DNA from: Posidonia oceanica | Taxonomy: Eukaryota > Streptophyta > Magnoliopsida > Alismatales > Posidoniaceae | Reading direction: 5' to 3' | DNA length: 64,000 nt | Assembly: GCA_037176725.1 (NCBI GenBank) | Contig: JAZBRS010000060.1 | Span: 57,688,001-57,752,000 of the forward strand | In this document: piece by piece, positions 11,320-22,423 of the stretch | How the letters are laid out: each line of letters starts with the position of its first letter | Position numbering within the stretch: the stretch's first letter is position 1 | Position numbers and translations under genes: made by a program | Notes under the pieces: generated by a model | What the model was told of the DNA's origin: nothing | Databases searched by the model: none | What the model saw: only the letters and a program-made list of their open reading frames with translations

Positions 11320-12124
11320 GTAAGTCCTTCTGAACCCCTGCACAGCATACATTTGCTCATCATTTGCATTGCATGCATTGTTTTTGCTTCCCGCTTTCTC
11401 GAGCATATAGATCAAGACCCTCTTCCTATCTATCAACTCTGTCCCCCCTTTTCGCGTACTCTTGGTATCTTTGGGTTGTGTTTTCCCTGGATTCACTACT
11501 AATTGCGACTTCCTTCTCCTTTTCCACGATCCGATCGCATCGCGAGCTTTTGGCAGCATGCGAGACATATCGTGGGACACTTTGGTGGGAAACAGTCACA
11601 AGACAGTGGTGATCCCTCCACTTGCTTCCTTTCCCCTTTGTAGGTCTTCACACCTACATTGCGTGGTCTTTAAGCGGCGCTTGTTCTTACACTTGCATTG
11701 TTTGCCTCCCCTTTGCTTCTCTTGCTCTTCCTCTTTGCATCTGCATCTGCATGGCTTTATCGATGTTTTATTTCGCTTGCTTTGGCACCGTTTTGCGTAC
11801 CTGCATCGCTTTTGGCACCGTTTCGCGTGCCCACTTTGTTTCTCGCACCGTTTCGTGTGTCGCTTCTGTTTCTTGCACCGTTTCACATGCCGATCTTGTT
11901 TTCTTACGTCGTTTTGCGTGCTGATCTCGTTTTCTCACACCGTTTTGCATGTCGATCTTGTTTTCTCGCATCGTTTTGCGTGCCCGCTTTATTTCTCGCA
12001 CCGTTTCGCTTGCCGCTCCCGTTTCTCGCATTGTTTTGCATGTTTTATGCTGTTTTCTCTTGCATGTCGCCTGCATTGCTTGGTTTTACCGCTGTTTTGC
12101 TTTTCCGCTTGCATTTGCATGTAG
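11320..12124 (+). other. Candidate LTR-internal intron (GTAAGT...TAG), element A 5' LTR
   Basis: The donor TTTCCAAG|GTAAGT lies at 11319/11320 and the acceptor GCATGTAG|GGCAGTG at 12124/12125. The enclosed 805 bp are T-rich and contain the LTR tandem repeat. Equivalent sites occur in S1 (22340-23571), A 3' LTR (45045-45848) and S2 (minus strand 29322-28611, donor GTATGT). Conservation of both splice sites while the interior changes length is the reason for the call; splicing itself is not shown. Confidence 0.4.
11788..12040 (+). repeat. ~30-bp LTR tandem repeat (VNTR), A 5' LTR
   Basis: About eight imperfect units of the form GCACCGTTTTGCGTGCCG followed by a T-rich stretch. The same unit is present in the A 3' LTR (about 45511-45770), S2 (about 28690-28860) and, strongly expanded, S1 (22424-23500). 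Confidence 0.8.
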
Positions 12125-12310
12125 GGCAGTGATGCTTACTGCCTAGAGTTCTCATGAACCAGGGTTCGCCCGGTTTGGAACACAGACAGCGTTGCTGAGC
12201 ACTTAGACTGCACGTTTACTTCCCTGCATTGCATCCCATCACTTAGAGCATACATTCGAGCATCCATTTAGGCATTCATTGGCACTTAGGCATTCAAACC
12301 TGCATTTCCC

Positions 12311-12430
12311 TGCGTATGCGAGCGTAAGCCTAGAAAGACCGATTCTCGGGCGTGTCGGGGGTGCCTAACACCTTTCCCGCACGTAACAGAGTCCTTGCCC
12401 AGTCTTTTGGCCCGCAATGACCATATTGCC
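12311..12430 (+). promoter_or_regulatory. Conserved LTR block shared by all LTRs in the window
   Basis: The block running from TGCGTATGCGAGCGTAAGCC through CGGGCGTGTCGGGGGTGCC, AACACCTT and CGTAACAG to CAATGACCATATTGCC is nearly unchanged in S1 (23758-23880), A 3' LTR (46036-46155) and S2 (28305-28426, minus), and its core is recognisable in the much more diverged D LTR (6150-6245, minus). It lies near the LTR 3' end and so probably in the transcribed leader. Function unknown; RNA structure, packaging or dimerisation are possibilities. Confidence 0.75.
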
Positions 12431-12554
12431 TTTATCCTAGGCATGAGTCATGTCTTTTGCATTTGTTTTCCTTTGCATTGCATCCTTTGCTTGGTTTTGT
12501 GTGTTAATTCACACATTTCCCCTAGTTTTCCTTGTCTCCCGATAATAGACACAG

Positions 12555-12563
12555 TGGCGACTC
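12555..12563 (+). other. PBS-like relic TGGCGACTC inside the LTR
   Basis: This copies the first nine bases of the real PBS at 12732, 177 bp further on, and is preceded by AATAGACA. Equivalents: S1 24024-24033 (TAGCGACTCC), A 3' LTR 46290-46298, S2 28152-28160 (minus), D 6037-6046 (minus, TGGCGACTCC). Confidence 0.6.
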
Positions 12564-12731
12564 TGAATTGTCTTATCTTCTTCTTTTCTTATCTTTTCTC
12601 CTCTGTTTCAAGTGTTTTCGAGTTGAGCCTTCCTCCTCGGACATAGCCGCTTATAGTGAGCCTGATTCTGATCGGTGCATGTGAGCTTTTGGCAGTGTGC
12701 ATGGACGATCTGAACACCGGGATTACTACAG

Positions 12732-12749
12732 TGGCGACTCCGCTGGGGA
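12732..12749 (+). other. Primer binding site (tRNA-Arg type)
   Basis: TGGCGACTCCGCTGGGGA begins one base after the LTR ends at 12730. It has the TGG start complementary to tRNA CCA tails and agrees with the tRNA-Arg PBS described for Ogre elements (from memory of the family). It primes minus-strand DNA synthesis. Confidence 0.85.
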
Positions 12750-14044
12750 TAGACAGACTCCGGCTTTCGCTTCTGGCTTTCTCGCTCGCCTGTTTTGCAG
12801 CTTTGTCTGTCTTTTGTGCCTCCTTTGCCTATTTTGCCCGCTCTTTTGTGCAAACTCCTAACGAGTCGCCTCATGGCTACTCTGCTTAGGTTTTGCAGCT
12901 CTTTTGCCTTGGTTTTTGCTCTGTCTTGCTCTGCTGTGTTTCTGATTGCTTGTTTACTTACTTATTTCCTTGCTTCTACTCTTATTTGCTTTACAGCTTA
13001 CCTATCTTTACCTTCTTTATCTTGCTTGCTCATTGTTGCTTTATTTCCTACACAATGCATGTCTACATACTTGTTTGGTAACAATACATGCTTTTTGAAT
13101 GATGAATGCTTCTTTTACACACTTGCTATGTCACTACACATGCACATACCCTGTGTACATGCTTTTTGACATGATGAATGTTTTTCTTCACTATCATGCT
13201 CACGAACACTTGCACATGCCATGCACTTGCCTTTTGCTCTGTTGTATGTTGTTTGCTTGCCATATTTGATTGATTTTCTTCCCTTTTGCACATGCCATAC
13301 CTAGGATAGTAGAGATTGTTTGCTCTCCCTGTGGTTAACTAAAAATGGCAAGTAAAAAGAACTTCTAGGAGCAACTAGAGACCTCAAACAATCCTGCACC
13401 CCCTTGGGTTAATAAAATGCGCAAGATAAAAAACTTTAAGCATTTGCATAAGCATCATATAGGGCATGCATTCTTCTCATCTGAGTCCACCTACTAGTTT
13501 GCGAAGGACGGTTCCGACCTCTTGTTCCACTGCTTCTAGCGTGGGCCACGTCAGTCGGTTTGTCCCTCTTGTCCAGGGGTCATGTCGGTGTAGTGGAGAG
13601 TACTGCCCACGCTTTGGCGGGGTCAGGGCCACCAACGCACCACCCTGTTATTTCCTCAGCTCTGGCTAGGAGTTCGACAAGGAGTCTACTCTTTCTGACC
13701 TGAGTCGGTGACCCGTACACCTGGAGATACCCGAAGTAGATCACCTACTAGGATACACTACATAGGTGAGGGGGGCATACATATCATTCATGCCATCTAA
13801 CTTAACTCATTTGCATCTGTCTTTTAGCTTCTAATCCTTGATTGTCTCTGTTTGTGTCAGTAGTGATTGGTAAGCGAGTTCCCCTTGCTGGAGCTTGAGT
13901 ACCGTCCCTTTCTGACACCCATATTGCGACCTTGTTTGCGACCATTCCCTTTCTGAGCTATCCGCCTTTGCGACGATAGCTCCTATTAGGAATCGCCCTT
14001 TGCATACCCGTCGCAGCCCTATTCTCACACGCTCTAGGTCAGCA
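12750..14044 (+). other. Element A untranslated leader
   Basis: About 1.3 kb between PBS and gag with no long credible ORF; classical Ogre elements carry a long ORF1 here. It contains loosely repeated ACATGC/TTTTTGA(A/C)ATGATGAATG phrases (13060-13190). Low-complexity ORFs at 12795-13169 and 13466-13669 do not look like proteins. Confidence 0.6.
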
Positions 14045-16546
14045 ATGGCCCAGCACGTCAGTGAGCCTCTCTTTACTCTTGTCTCGGAGGGTGTTTCCGC
14101 TTCGGCCCCTCCGGTTGCTCCTTCTGTCCCATTTGTTCCTTCTCCGACGCCAGGGTTTCCTCCCCTGACGCCTCTGGTATCTCAGTATGTCCCGGGACAC
14201 TGGCAAGCATCTCTTCCTCTGGATCCGATCGCCGAGTCTATCTTGATGACTGTTACTCGCGTTTCGGAGACGCCATTGCCCCCTCCTTCCCAGGGATACG
14301 TAGCCCTCGACATCCCTCCTACCGCTGCTGCGACTTTTACTGTAGCACCTGTTCCTCCCGAATAGTCTATGTCCGTGCCATTTGCTTCTCAATCTTCACC
14401 AGCACTGCACTTCAGTGTTCCCGCTGACGGAATGCCTGAGGCTCAGTACGAGCACCTGATGGAGCTTGCCTAGAGACTGCAGGGCATGGCTCTATTGGTT
14501 CATCCCTCCTTTACTCCTGTCGCTTTTGAGGTTCCTTCGAGGCCAGTTCCTGCATTTCATGCATTTACCTCTACACTTCTGCCTCGACCATCGTCTCAAC
14601 TGCTCACGGTTCCGACGATGGGGGCCTGTTTATCGCCTCCTTCTGCACAACACTTAGCACAGCATGCTCCTCTTCCCCTTGGTGGTCAGTCCTTTGGGCT
14701 GGCTGGAGCCCAGTACCCTACTGGCTCGATGTCTAGCACCCCGCCTGTACAGCAACTGGTGCTCCAGCATCCTACCTTTCCCACAGCACAGCATGTCATC
14801 TACCCTCCTCCCTTGCATCAGGCCCAGAACCCTGCATATATTCCTGCATACACAGTTCCCCAGCACGGATACGCCGGCCATCCCGTTGCTCCACCAGGCG
14901 ACGCTATGGTAGATCCGAAGGAGCACTTAGGTGCGACCCATTCGGCGTATGTGCTCACTACCCCTGCTGATCCCTCTCCTATGGCAGCAAATCCAGACCC
15001 CATCAACAACCGGATGGACGTCTTGGAGAAGGCACTACGACTAGTGCAGGGTACTGAGCACCAGACCTACCAATTTCGGGACCTCTGTTGCTTTCTAGAG
15101 GCGGTACTCCCTCCGAAGTTCAAAATCCCAGACTTCGACAAATACAATGGTAGGGGCTGCCCCGTAGCACACCTGAAGGCGTATTGCAGTGATCTCGCTC
15201 AGCTTCAGGCTGACGAGTGGTTGCTGATCTGCCTATTCCAGAAGAGCTTGACCGGGCCAGCACTCAAGTGGTTCACATTGCTTGATATATCAGCCATCAA
15301 GACTTGGAACGACCTCAATCAGGCGTTCCTGGAACAATACTCCTTCAACCTCGATCTAGTCCCAAAGCGAGCGGACTTGATTGCAATCAAGCAGAATCCC
15401 AGCGAGCCCTTCGGGGAGTACGTCGGCCGCTGGCGTGCCTTTGCTTCATAGGTTCGAGATAGACCCTCTGACGACGAGTCTATCGAAATCGTTATCAAAG
15501 GGGCGCAGCCATCTCTTGGGACTTTGCTTAGCATTCAACCAGTCACTACTTTTGCAGCACTTATCCGAGCTGGAGCGCGCGTGGAGAGTTCTTGGCGGAG
15601 TGGCAACTTCCCGGCTCTCTCTGCGTTTGCTAAGCAGGCCGCGATCAGCAGTAACAGTGCCAACAGCAGCACCTCCAACAACAACAGCGGTAGCAGCAAC
15701 AACCGTCCCAAGAAGAAAGACGCTCCGAAGACCGCTGTTGCATTCGTTGACTCTCCTACTGTGCCTGTTCACTTGCCGTCCCGGCTTGCCCCAGCTCAGA
15801 TGGTGTATGCTCCTACACTTAGGAATCCACCCACACCACAGATCACTACAACCGCTAGACCGGTCTACCCCGCCGCACCAGTCCAGTAAGGCTCATACTA
15901 GAGGCAAAGAAGGCCACCCACTGAGAAGCGGAAGTTCGCCCCACTGGTGGAACCGCTCACGACCATCTTGTCGAAGGTTGCATTGCTCCTAAAGTTCTCG
16001 GAGGTTCGCCCGCCCCCAAATCCCTTGCCACATTGGTTTAAGGCGAACCTCTTTTGCAATTTCCATTGAAGTGTCGGACATTTGACGGATAATTGCTACT
16101 CCCTGCGGAACGCAATTCAGGACTTAATCGAATCGGGAACGATTGTGATTGACACGCATGAGGCATCCACTCAAGCACACACTCATGCATCTACTCATTC
16201 AGCTGTTCCCCCTCATTCTGGCATTGTCCGCCAACCTTTACCGGAGCACTCTTATTCGGGAGGGGCGGGAACCTCAGGCATTCACTATGTTTTTCCTTCT
16301 AGGCCTACTACATCTACAATAGACCCCTCTGATCTGATCTTTGATATCTCTGAGCCTTTTCCTGTTAATCTCTATCTTGCAGCTATTACCGGCTCCGAGT
16401 TGGGAGTTTACATGATTCGACCGCGTGCTAGGCCGGAGTGCCCCTTCGCGTCCCCTGCTGTGCTTCCTCATGCTCAACCCCCTGTACACCTCCTAGCTAG
16501 GGCCCAGCCTAGATTCCTTGTCCACCTCTTAGGCAGCCTCAGCTAG
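14045..16546 (+). pseudogene. gag: Element A gag (capsid/nucleocapsid), multiple stops
   Basis: The start is taken at ATG 14045 (MAQHVSEPLF). One frame runs to about 16520. The first ~320 codons are Pro/Ala/Ser-rich. A retrotransposon-gag capsid domain follows at about 15110-15550 (KIPDFDKYNG, WFTLLDISAIKTWNDL, QNPSEPFGEYVGRWR). A C-x2-H-x4..5-H-x4-C type knuckle is at about 16050-16100 (CNFH...GHLTDNC). In-frame stops: TAG at 14363, 14472, 15449 and 15896, TAA at 15887, TGA at 16067, the last inside the knuckle. A frameshift near 16520 moves the reading into the PR frame. Most stops fit a single C-to-T change of CAG, CAA or CGA. Gag would assemble the particle packaging the genomic RNA. Confidence 0.9.
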
Positions 16547-16559
16547 AATCCCCTGTACA

Positions 16560-17945
16560 TCTTCTAGGCAGACCTCAGCCAGCCCCTGCCTTCCCACCCC
16601 AACAACCTTACCATTTAGATAGACCTCAATATCCAGTAGGTCCCCCTGTAACCCCTCCTGTGCTCGCAGCACGTGCTCCTGTGGTTATTGATTTAACCTT
16701 GGACACCCATCGCATCCCTTACAGCTACGCCACAGAAATGTGTGCGGAAGTAACGCGATCGGGGAAGGTCTACAGACCCCCAGCACCAGGAGTTAGGCCA
16801 AACTATCCTGAACCTGCTATGCCCCCATCCTCTAACCAACCCATAGCAGATCCGACCTCTAGTCTACCTATAGCAAGCCGAATCCCTACCCAACCTGTAG
16901 CAACCTAATGTCCTGTGACTACCCCTTTAGAGCTTGCTAAAACTACCCCTCCTGCTGCCAAGAAAAACCAACTCAAAGCTGACATAACCTCTCAACTTAA
17001 GAAGGTCAAAGCCGACATTTCCATTTGGGACCTAATCCACACCTCTGCCGAACACCGCGAAGCTTTTCTTCACATGTTCCAAGCCGCCCATGTGTCCCAA
17101 TCTATTGAGCCTTCAGCTTTGGAAAGCATGGTAGGGATGATTGCGGAGCCCCAGGTCATCTCTTTTACAAGTGATGAGCTGCCTTCAGCGGGGATTAATC
17201 ACAATCAACCTCTGTTCGTCACGGTTCAGTTCAAAAACTTTCGCATTCCTCTAACGCTGGTTGATAACAGATCAGGCCTTAATGTCTGCCCCTTGCGTAC
17301 TGCAACTAAGCTCGGATTCAAAGCTGAGGATATCACACTAGCCGTGAAAGGAATGACAGCTTTTGACAACACCCACCATGATGCTCTAGGGATCCTGATT
17401 ATTCCTTTTGCCATTGGCCCGATTGTATTCGATGTAGAATTCTATGCCATCGACTTGAAGCCAAACTTTAACTTCCTGCTTGGGCGCCCTTGGCTCCACA
17501 AGCATCAGGTCCTTCCCTCGACCCTCCATCAAATGATAAAGTACCGTCACGGCGATGATGTCATTGTCGTCATGGCAGAGAACTTTGAGAAGGAGCGGAT
17601 TGAGGCAGTCTCCCCCGTCTCTTCACAAACTATCCCTTTTGACCCTGAGACTTCTGAAGCTTTGTATCGCATTAATCGGTGTGAGCCGGTTAACTTCATT
17701 CCTGATCTTGAACGCGCCAACTCCTTGGCCGTTCACAACAACCCCTTTCGAATGGTCGAGAATGTATGTCATAGGTGGGGTTACATAAAGGGTACGCCGC
17801 TCGGGCATCACGACCAGGGGATCATAGAGCCGATCGTAGGGGTAGAGTAGAGGAAATCTGAAGGCCTCGGTTATGAGCCCAAGCCCAACGAAGATCACTG
17901 CTTTCAACTGAAGGATCAGGAACCAGCCATCCCCAGAGACCTCAC
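16560..17945 (+). pseudogene. pro: Element A protease (aspartic, retropepsin-like) and start of pol linker
   Basis: One frame from about 16560, with a TAA at 16906 and TAG at 17848. The conserved block VIDLTLDTHRIPY starts it; the protease domain lies at about 17200-17560, with the active-site region reading VDNRSGLNVCPLRTATKLGF where element D has DDNGAGLNVCPL; the Gly after Asp-Asn is replaced by Arg in A, which should damage the active site. LLGRPWLHKH (about 17478-17507) is the C-terminal family motif. The protein would cleave the Gag-Pol precursor. The reading continues in frame across S1 (17943 codon to 24205 codon) into the pol linker. Confidence 0.85.
17941..17945. repeat. Target site duplication CTCAC, left copy (S1)
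   Basis: CTCAC precedes S1 and recurs at 24199-24203 directly after its terminal TACTACA. Confidence 0.95.
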
Positions 17946-20900
17946 TGTTGACACCCCATTTTGACAGGCCCGGATCGATTGGAATCTTCTGGTGGCTTCT
18001 GAACCCAAACCTAGGTCCAAACTCACACTATTCTCTTCATCTTTCCCCTCAAAACAAGCCCAAACTCAACCTAAGATTACCCCCCTTTCCCGAACCCGAA
18101 AACTAGCCAAAATCCATAGGAAAACTCACCCCTCCTGACTTAGCAAACCCACCAAAAAGTCCTTAGAATTTCAAACCAAAACCACTCCCAAAAACCCTAG
18201 AAAACTTAGGCAAAACTACCCTTTTTCTACACCTCGAAACCCTTCCAAAACTTTCTCAAAACCAAACCAAAACGCTGGGACCAAGACCAGAGACCCTAGC
18301 CCCCACACCCACCAAATTTCACCCCTTTTCGAAACCTCTAAGACCTCCTTTCGCCCAAATTATCCTTTTTTTTCTCCTAGATTATTCTTTTCTCTCTCCT
18401 CTCTCTCTCTCCTGATTATCCTCCTTCCTTTCACCTCCTTTTCTCCCTCTTTTTTGCCTAGCTGTGGGCCCCCCTTGTGCTCTCATCTGTTCTCAACCTT
18501 ATTCCTATTTTTATCTTATTTTTACCATTTTCTTTGATTTTCAAAAAATTACTTTCTTTCAACCCCTCTCTTTCCTCTTTATTCCTCCATTTCTCTCTTT
18601 TCTTCCTCCTTTCTAATTTCCTCTTCTCTTCTCTTACTGAACCTCTAAAAATCCTTGAAAACCCTTAAAACTCTAAAACAAAAGAAAAACAAGTCAAAAC
18701 CCTAAAAAGAAATAATTAAAAAACTAACCAAACAATTAAAAACAAAAGCCTAACTAAATCCAACCAAAAAAAAGGGAAACCAAGAATGCAACTAAAAATG
18801 CGAAACCAACCAAAAGAAAATCCTGTAAAATCAAGGGAAGAACCAAAAAGTAACTAAAACAAGTCAAAATGAGAACCTTACTAAAAGACACTCGAAAACA
18901 ATTCCTAAAAAAAAAGGGAAAGAAAACAATTAAAAAGGTGCCAAGACAACTAATTAAAAAACCTAACAAATATAAGAAGAAGAACACAAAAACCAAATAA
19001 AAAAAAAGAGGGAAAATGATCCAAAAACACCCAACTAAAAATTTAACAAGAAGACCTAACAAAAAAAAAAGAAATTAATTAAAAGAACCCAACAAACAAA
19101 AATCAAAAGCAAACCCAAAAGACTTAAGCAAGAAAAGAGGACCAAAATCTAAAATACAAAACCAACTCTAATTAGTTTGAAACAAACTTTAAAAAAATCC
19201 TAACTAACATCCCAGGTACTTAACAAGGAAAACATAATTAGAAAACAACTTAAAAGACTTAACAAATATTTAATCAAAATAAAAAACAAATCAAAATAAA
19301 CAAAACTCTAAAAACCCTAATCAAAACTAAAATCCCTTCAAACCTAATTAACTAATCGAAAACAATCATTAAAAAACTTAATCAAAGTTCCAACTTAAAA
19401 CACAACCACTCTAAAAAACCTTTCCTATTTTTATTGTATTTTATCTTATTTTTTTTAAATTTATTTCTCTCATTTCTCTTCCTCCTTTCTTTCCTCCCTT
19501 CCTTTCTATTTTTCCTTTTCTTTTTGGTCCAGCCCACCGGCCCTTCCCTCCTTCCTTCTTCTTTTTTTTTCTTTTATTTTTCCGCACAGGCCCGGCCCAC
19601 GGCCGCTTCCACCCCTCTTCCCTTCTTCTTCTTCTCCCGCCTCCCTCTGGTTTCTTTTTCTTCCTTCTTTTTTCGGCCACAGCCAGCTTTTGCTGCCGAC
19701 AGCACATCGCCAGACCTGACCGTCCTTGCACCTTGCACGCCTCCTGCTCAGGCTGGACCGGCGTGCGCCGCCCTCTGCCCGTGCACCTGCCAAGCCTTCT
19801 GCCACGCCCTCTCTGAGCCATTAATGGTAACCAGAGATCCGGCAGTGGAAAACGATCAATAGCCAGCAACCAGAGATCAAGAGGACACCCCTGGACTGCC
19901 CGGAAGCACCCTCTTCTCCCTTGCACTCCCCCAGCCTGAGAGAGCGGAGAGAACTCTCCCCCGTTCCTCCGAGAAATTCAGAATTTCCTTCCCCTTGATC
20001 CCACTACAAACCAGACCTCAAAACATCTCCCAAATCACTCCGAATTCGTCCCCCAAATCCACCAAACTTCCAGCATTGCATTCCACCCATTCCGCAACCA
20101 TTTGCAACCCAAAACCACCCAGAAACACCCAGCATCCTCCATAGCAACCCAACTCCACCTCCATCTGGAATTCCCGCACCACAGACCACAGAACTCTCCC
20201 AAATTCCTCCAGCCAACTAGCCCGAACACCATCTTCCCAAACGACCCACTTCCCAAACGACCCAAGCCTTCAGCCCAACTCTCACCACACAGCAAACCTG
20301 ACACAACAAACACCTATTCCTATTTCTGACCAGAAATCACCACACCTGCAAACATTCGCCACAAGCCTCCACGACCCAATTCAAGCTTCCAGAGACCCTC
20401 GTCGGACTCCCAGCTACCCACCGGAACCTTCTGTTCGGCCCGAGGAGCGACACGGCACTCCCCCCACCTCTGGTGGTTTCAGTTGCACCCAAAAATCCCG
20501 ATTCCTTCCACCGGCATCAGAACTTGTGCCCAAGCATCCTAGGAGCGCCGGAGGACCGCGAGGAGCAGATCTAGACCCTCGCTTGCCGCCGAAGACGCCT
20601 CTAGCAGCCGGACCATCCTCGCCGACCTCTGCGAAGGTCACCTACGTCGGGGGAGTGCTCCGGACGTCGATACAGGTACCTCTCCACACCGTTAGCCTAG
20701 TCTTCTTCTTCTCTTGCTTCTCCCCCCTTTAGACTAGGGTTTCGGTCCGCGTCGCTCGGAGTCAATGCCGCCGTTGACTCGTCTTCTCCGGCGACTCCTG
20801 CTCATGAATCGCCGCTCCGGCCCTGATAGCACTCGCCGACGATCGCCCAAGCACCGCGAAGCTTCCAGAAACACAGCCCCATCCTCTATTTCCTTCGCCG

Positions 20901-21496
20901 ACGCCGATTTCGCCTGGTCTGCTCCAAAGTCTCCGGCACTGTTCCGTCGTCTTCGCCGGCCTGCTCCGAGCCCCGCCGCCGCTCCCCGACGCGACCCAGA
21001 CCTCTGCCAAGCTCTGGAGAGCATCGCCGACCGTCCTGCGCGTCCCCAGCACCCCTCCTCCGCTCGCGACGGCCACTAGTAGCACTGTGCTACAGTGGTC
21101 ATCGTTCTGTAGATTACTGTAGCATTATTTTTCGCTTACCTTACTATTTTGTTGTTAAATTGAATGTTCAGTTTCTATTTTCCGTTTATTGCATTCTGGT
21201 CCTGCCCCTGTTAAAAATCCATTTAATTTCGTATGTTAATCTTATAAAATTGCATAAAAAAAAATCCAAAAATCAGCTAATTACATGTTAGTCCTTTAGT
21301 AGTTAATCTGATTTAAATACACATATTTTACCTTGATGTATTGCATTTCTGGTCCTTGTTAGTTTTCTGATTTGCAACTTAATCCTCTGATCTGTTAACT
21401 TAGGTTTTATTTACCTATTTTTCTTACTACATTGCATTGTCTTCCCTCACAGTATCTGATTTTTGCATATAGGTCCCTCATGATGCATAGCATGCA

Positions 21497-21790
21497 TTTA
21501 AATGCATATTTTGCTTATAAAATTGCATTTTTGACCCTGCATGATTTAAAAATTGCATGTAGGTCCTCTGTTGGTCATTTAAATGCATATTTTGCTTATA
21601 AAATTGCATTTTTGACCCTGCATGATTTACAAATTGTACATAGGTCCTCTGTTGGTCATTTAAATGCATATTTTGCTTATAAAATTGCACTTCTTACCCT
21701 GCATGATTTGAAAATTGCATATAGGTCCTCTGAATGCTCACAGTATGTATTTAAATGCATAGTTTGCTTATAAAATTACATTTTTGCCCC
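21497..21790 (+). repeat. 81-bp tandem repeat in S1 carrying a TATA-like motif
   Basis: Three to four copies with AAATGCATATTTTGC at 21500, 21581 and 21662 and a variant near 21750. Each contains GCTTATAAAATTGCA and a GACCCTGCATGAT phrase. A's LTR has the same phrase more widely spaced. Confidence 0.75.
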
Positions 21791-22423
21791 CACATGTTTG
21801 AAAAATTACATATAGGCCCCTATTTGCACTCCGGACTACTCAGACCCCTGTTTTGCTGGAAAATTTGCATTTTAAACCCTGTTGATTTCAAAATTGCATG
21901 TCAACTTACCATTCAATTTCAAAACCTGTCCTGATGCATAGCCACCCAGAAACTTTTCATTTTGAACCCTGCACTCTGTAAAGTTGCATTCAAACCCCTA
22001 TCTTTTTCAAAATTGCACGTAGGTCCCCTTTTTTCTGGAAAGTCATCCCTAAGTCTCTTCTTGCATTCCGCACGCATTGCATCCTTGCATTTGGCATCCC
22101 TTGCACACACTTAAGTATGTCTAGCTCCCCTGAATATGGGAGGACCTGTGTTGCACACCCCTTAGGTCCCTTTTACACTTAGATCTTATCTTCTCCCCTA
22201 TTCTAGCCTCCTGCCTTGAAGTCTGGATACCTTCAGATCCGGCCGTTGGATCTTCTCAAGTAAGCTGCCAGGACGACCCCGGTGGAGCGCTCTTCAGCAT
22301 GGACCAATCAGATTTCAGATCAGGCTTCAGGTTTCCAAGGTAAGTCCTCTTGAACTTCGGCAGCATCTTTTGCATATCATTCGCACTGCAAGGCATTCGC
22401 GCGCTCTTTTTCGCTTTATTTCT

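Larger units (their letters stand above)
6766..12730 (+). mobile_element. Element A 5' LTR (5,965 bp)
   Basis: It starts TGTTGACATCCC and ends GATTACTACA, with the PBS one base beyond. Zones in order: 6766-7480 pyrimidine-rich; 7480-8230 extremely A-rich and nearly G-free; 8240-8480 C/T-rich; 8480-9900 GC-rich; 9900-11100 T-rich with recurring AAATTGCAT...ACCCTGCAT phrases and three TTATAAAA motifs; 11320 splice-donor-like site; 11788-12040 tandem repeat; 12311-12430 conserved block; 12555 PBS-like relic. Short ORFs here (for example 8338-8634, 9215-9496, 11462-12124) are composition artefacts. It matches the 3' LTR almost base for base over long stretches (one difference across about 370 bp from 9961) but more loosely in the first ~550 bp. 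Confidence 0.95.

Noticed and set aside
11462..12132. Long ORFs in A LTR (11462-12124, 11698-12132) and in the 3' LTR (45187-45930)
   Set aside because: VNTR-driven reading; the two LTR copies of the first ORF end at different places and give different C-termini.
19441..19926. 161-codon Lys/Arg/Gly-rich minus-strand ORF and similar ORFs at 8351-8533 and 42062-42301
   Set aside because: Complement of the C/T-rich LTR zone; no conservation of frame or start among LTRs.
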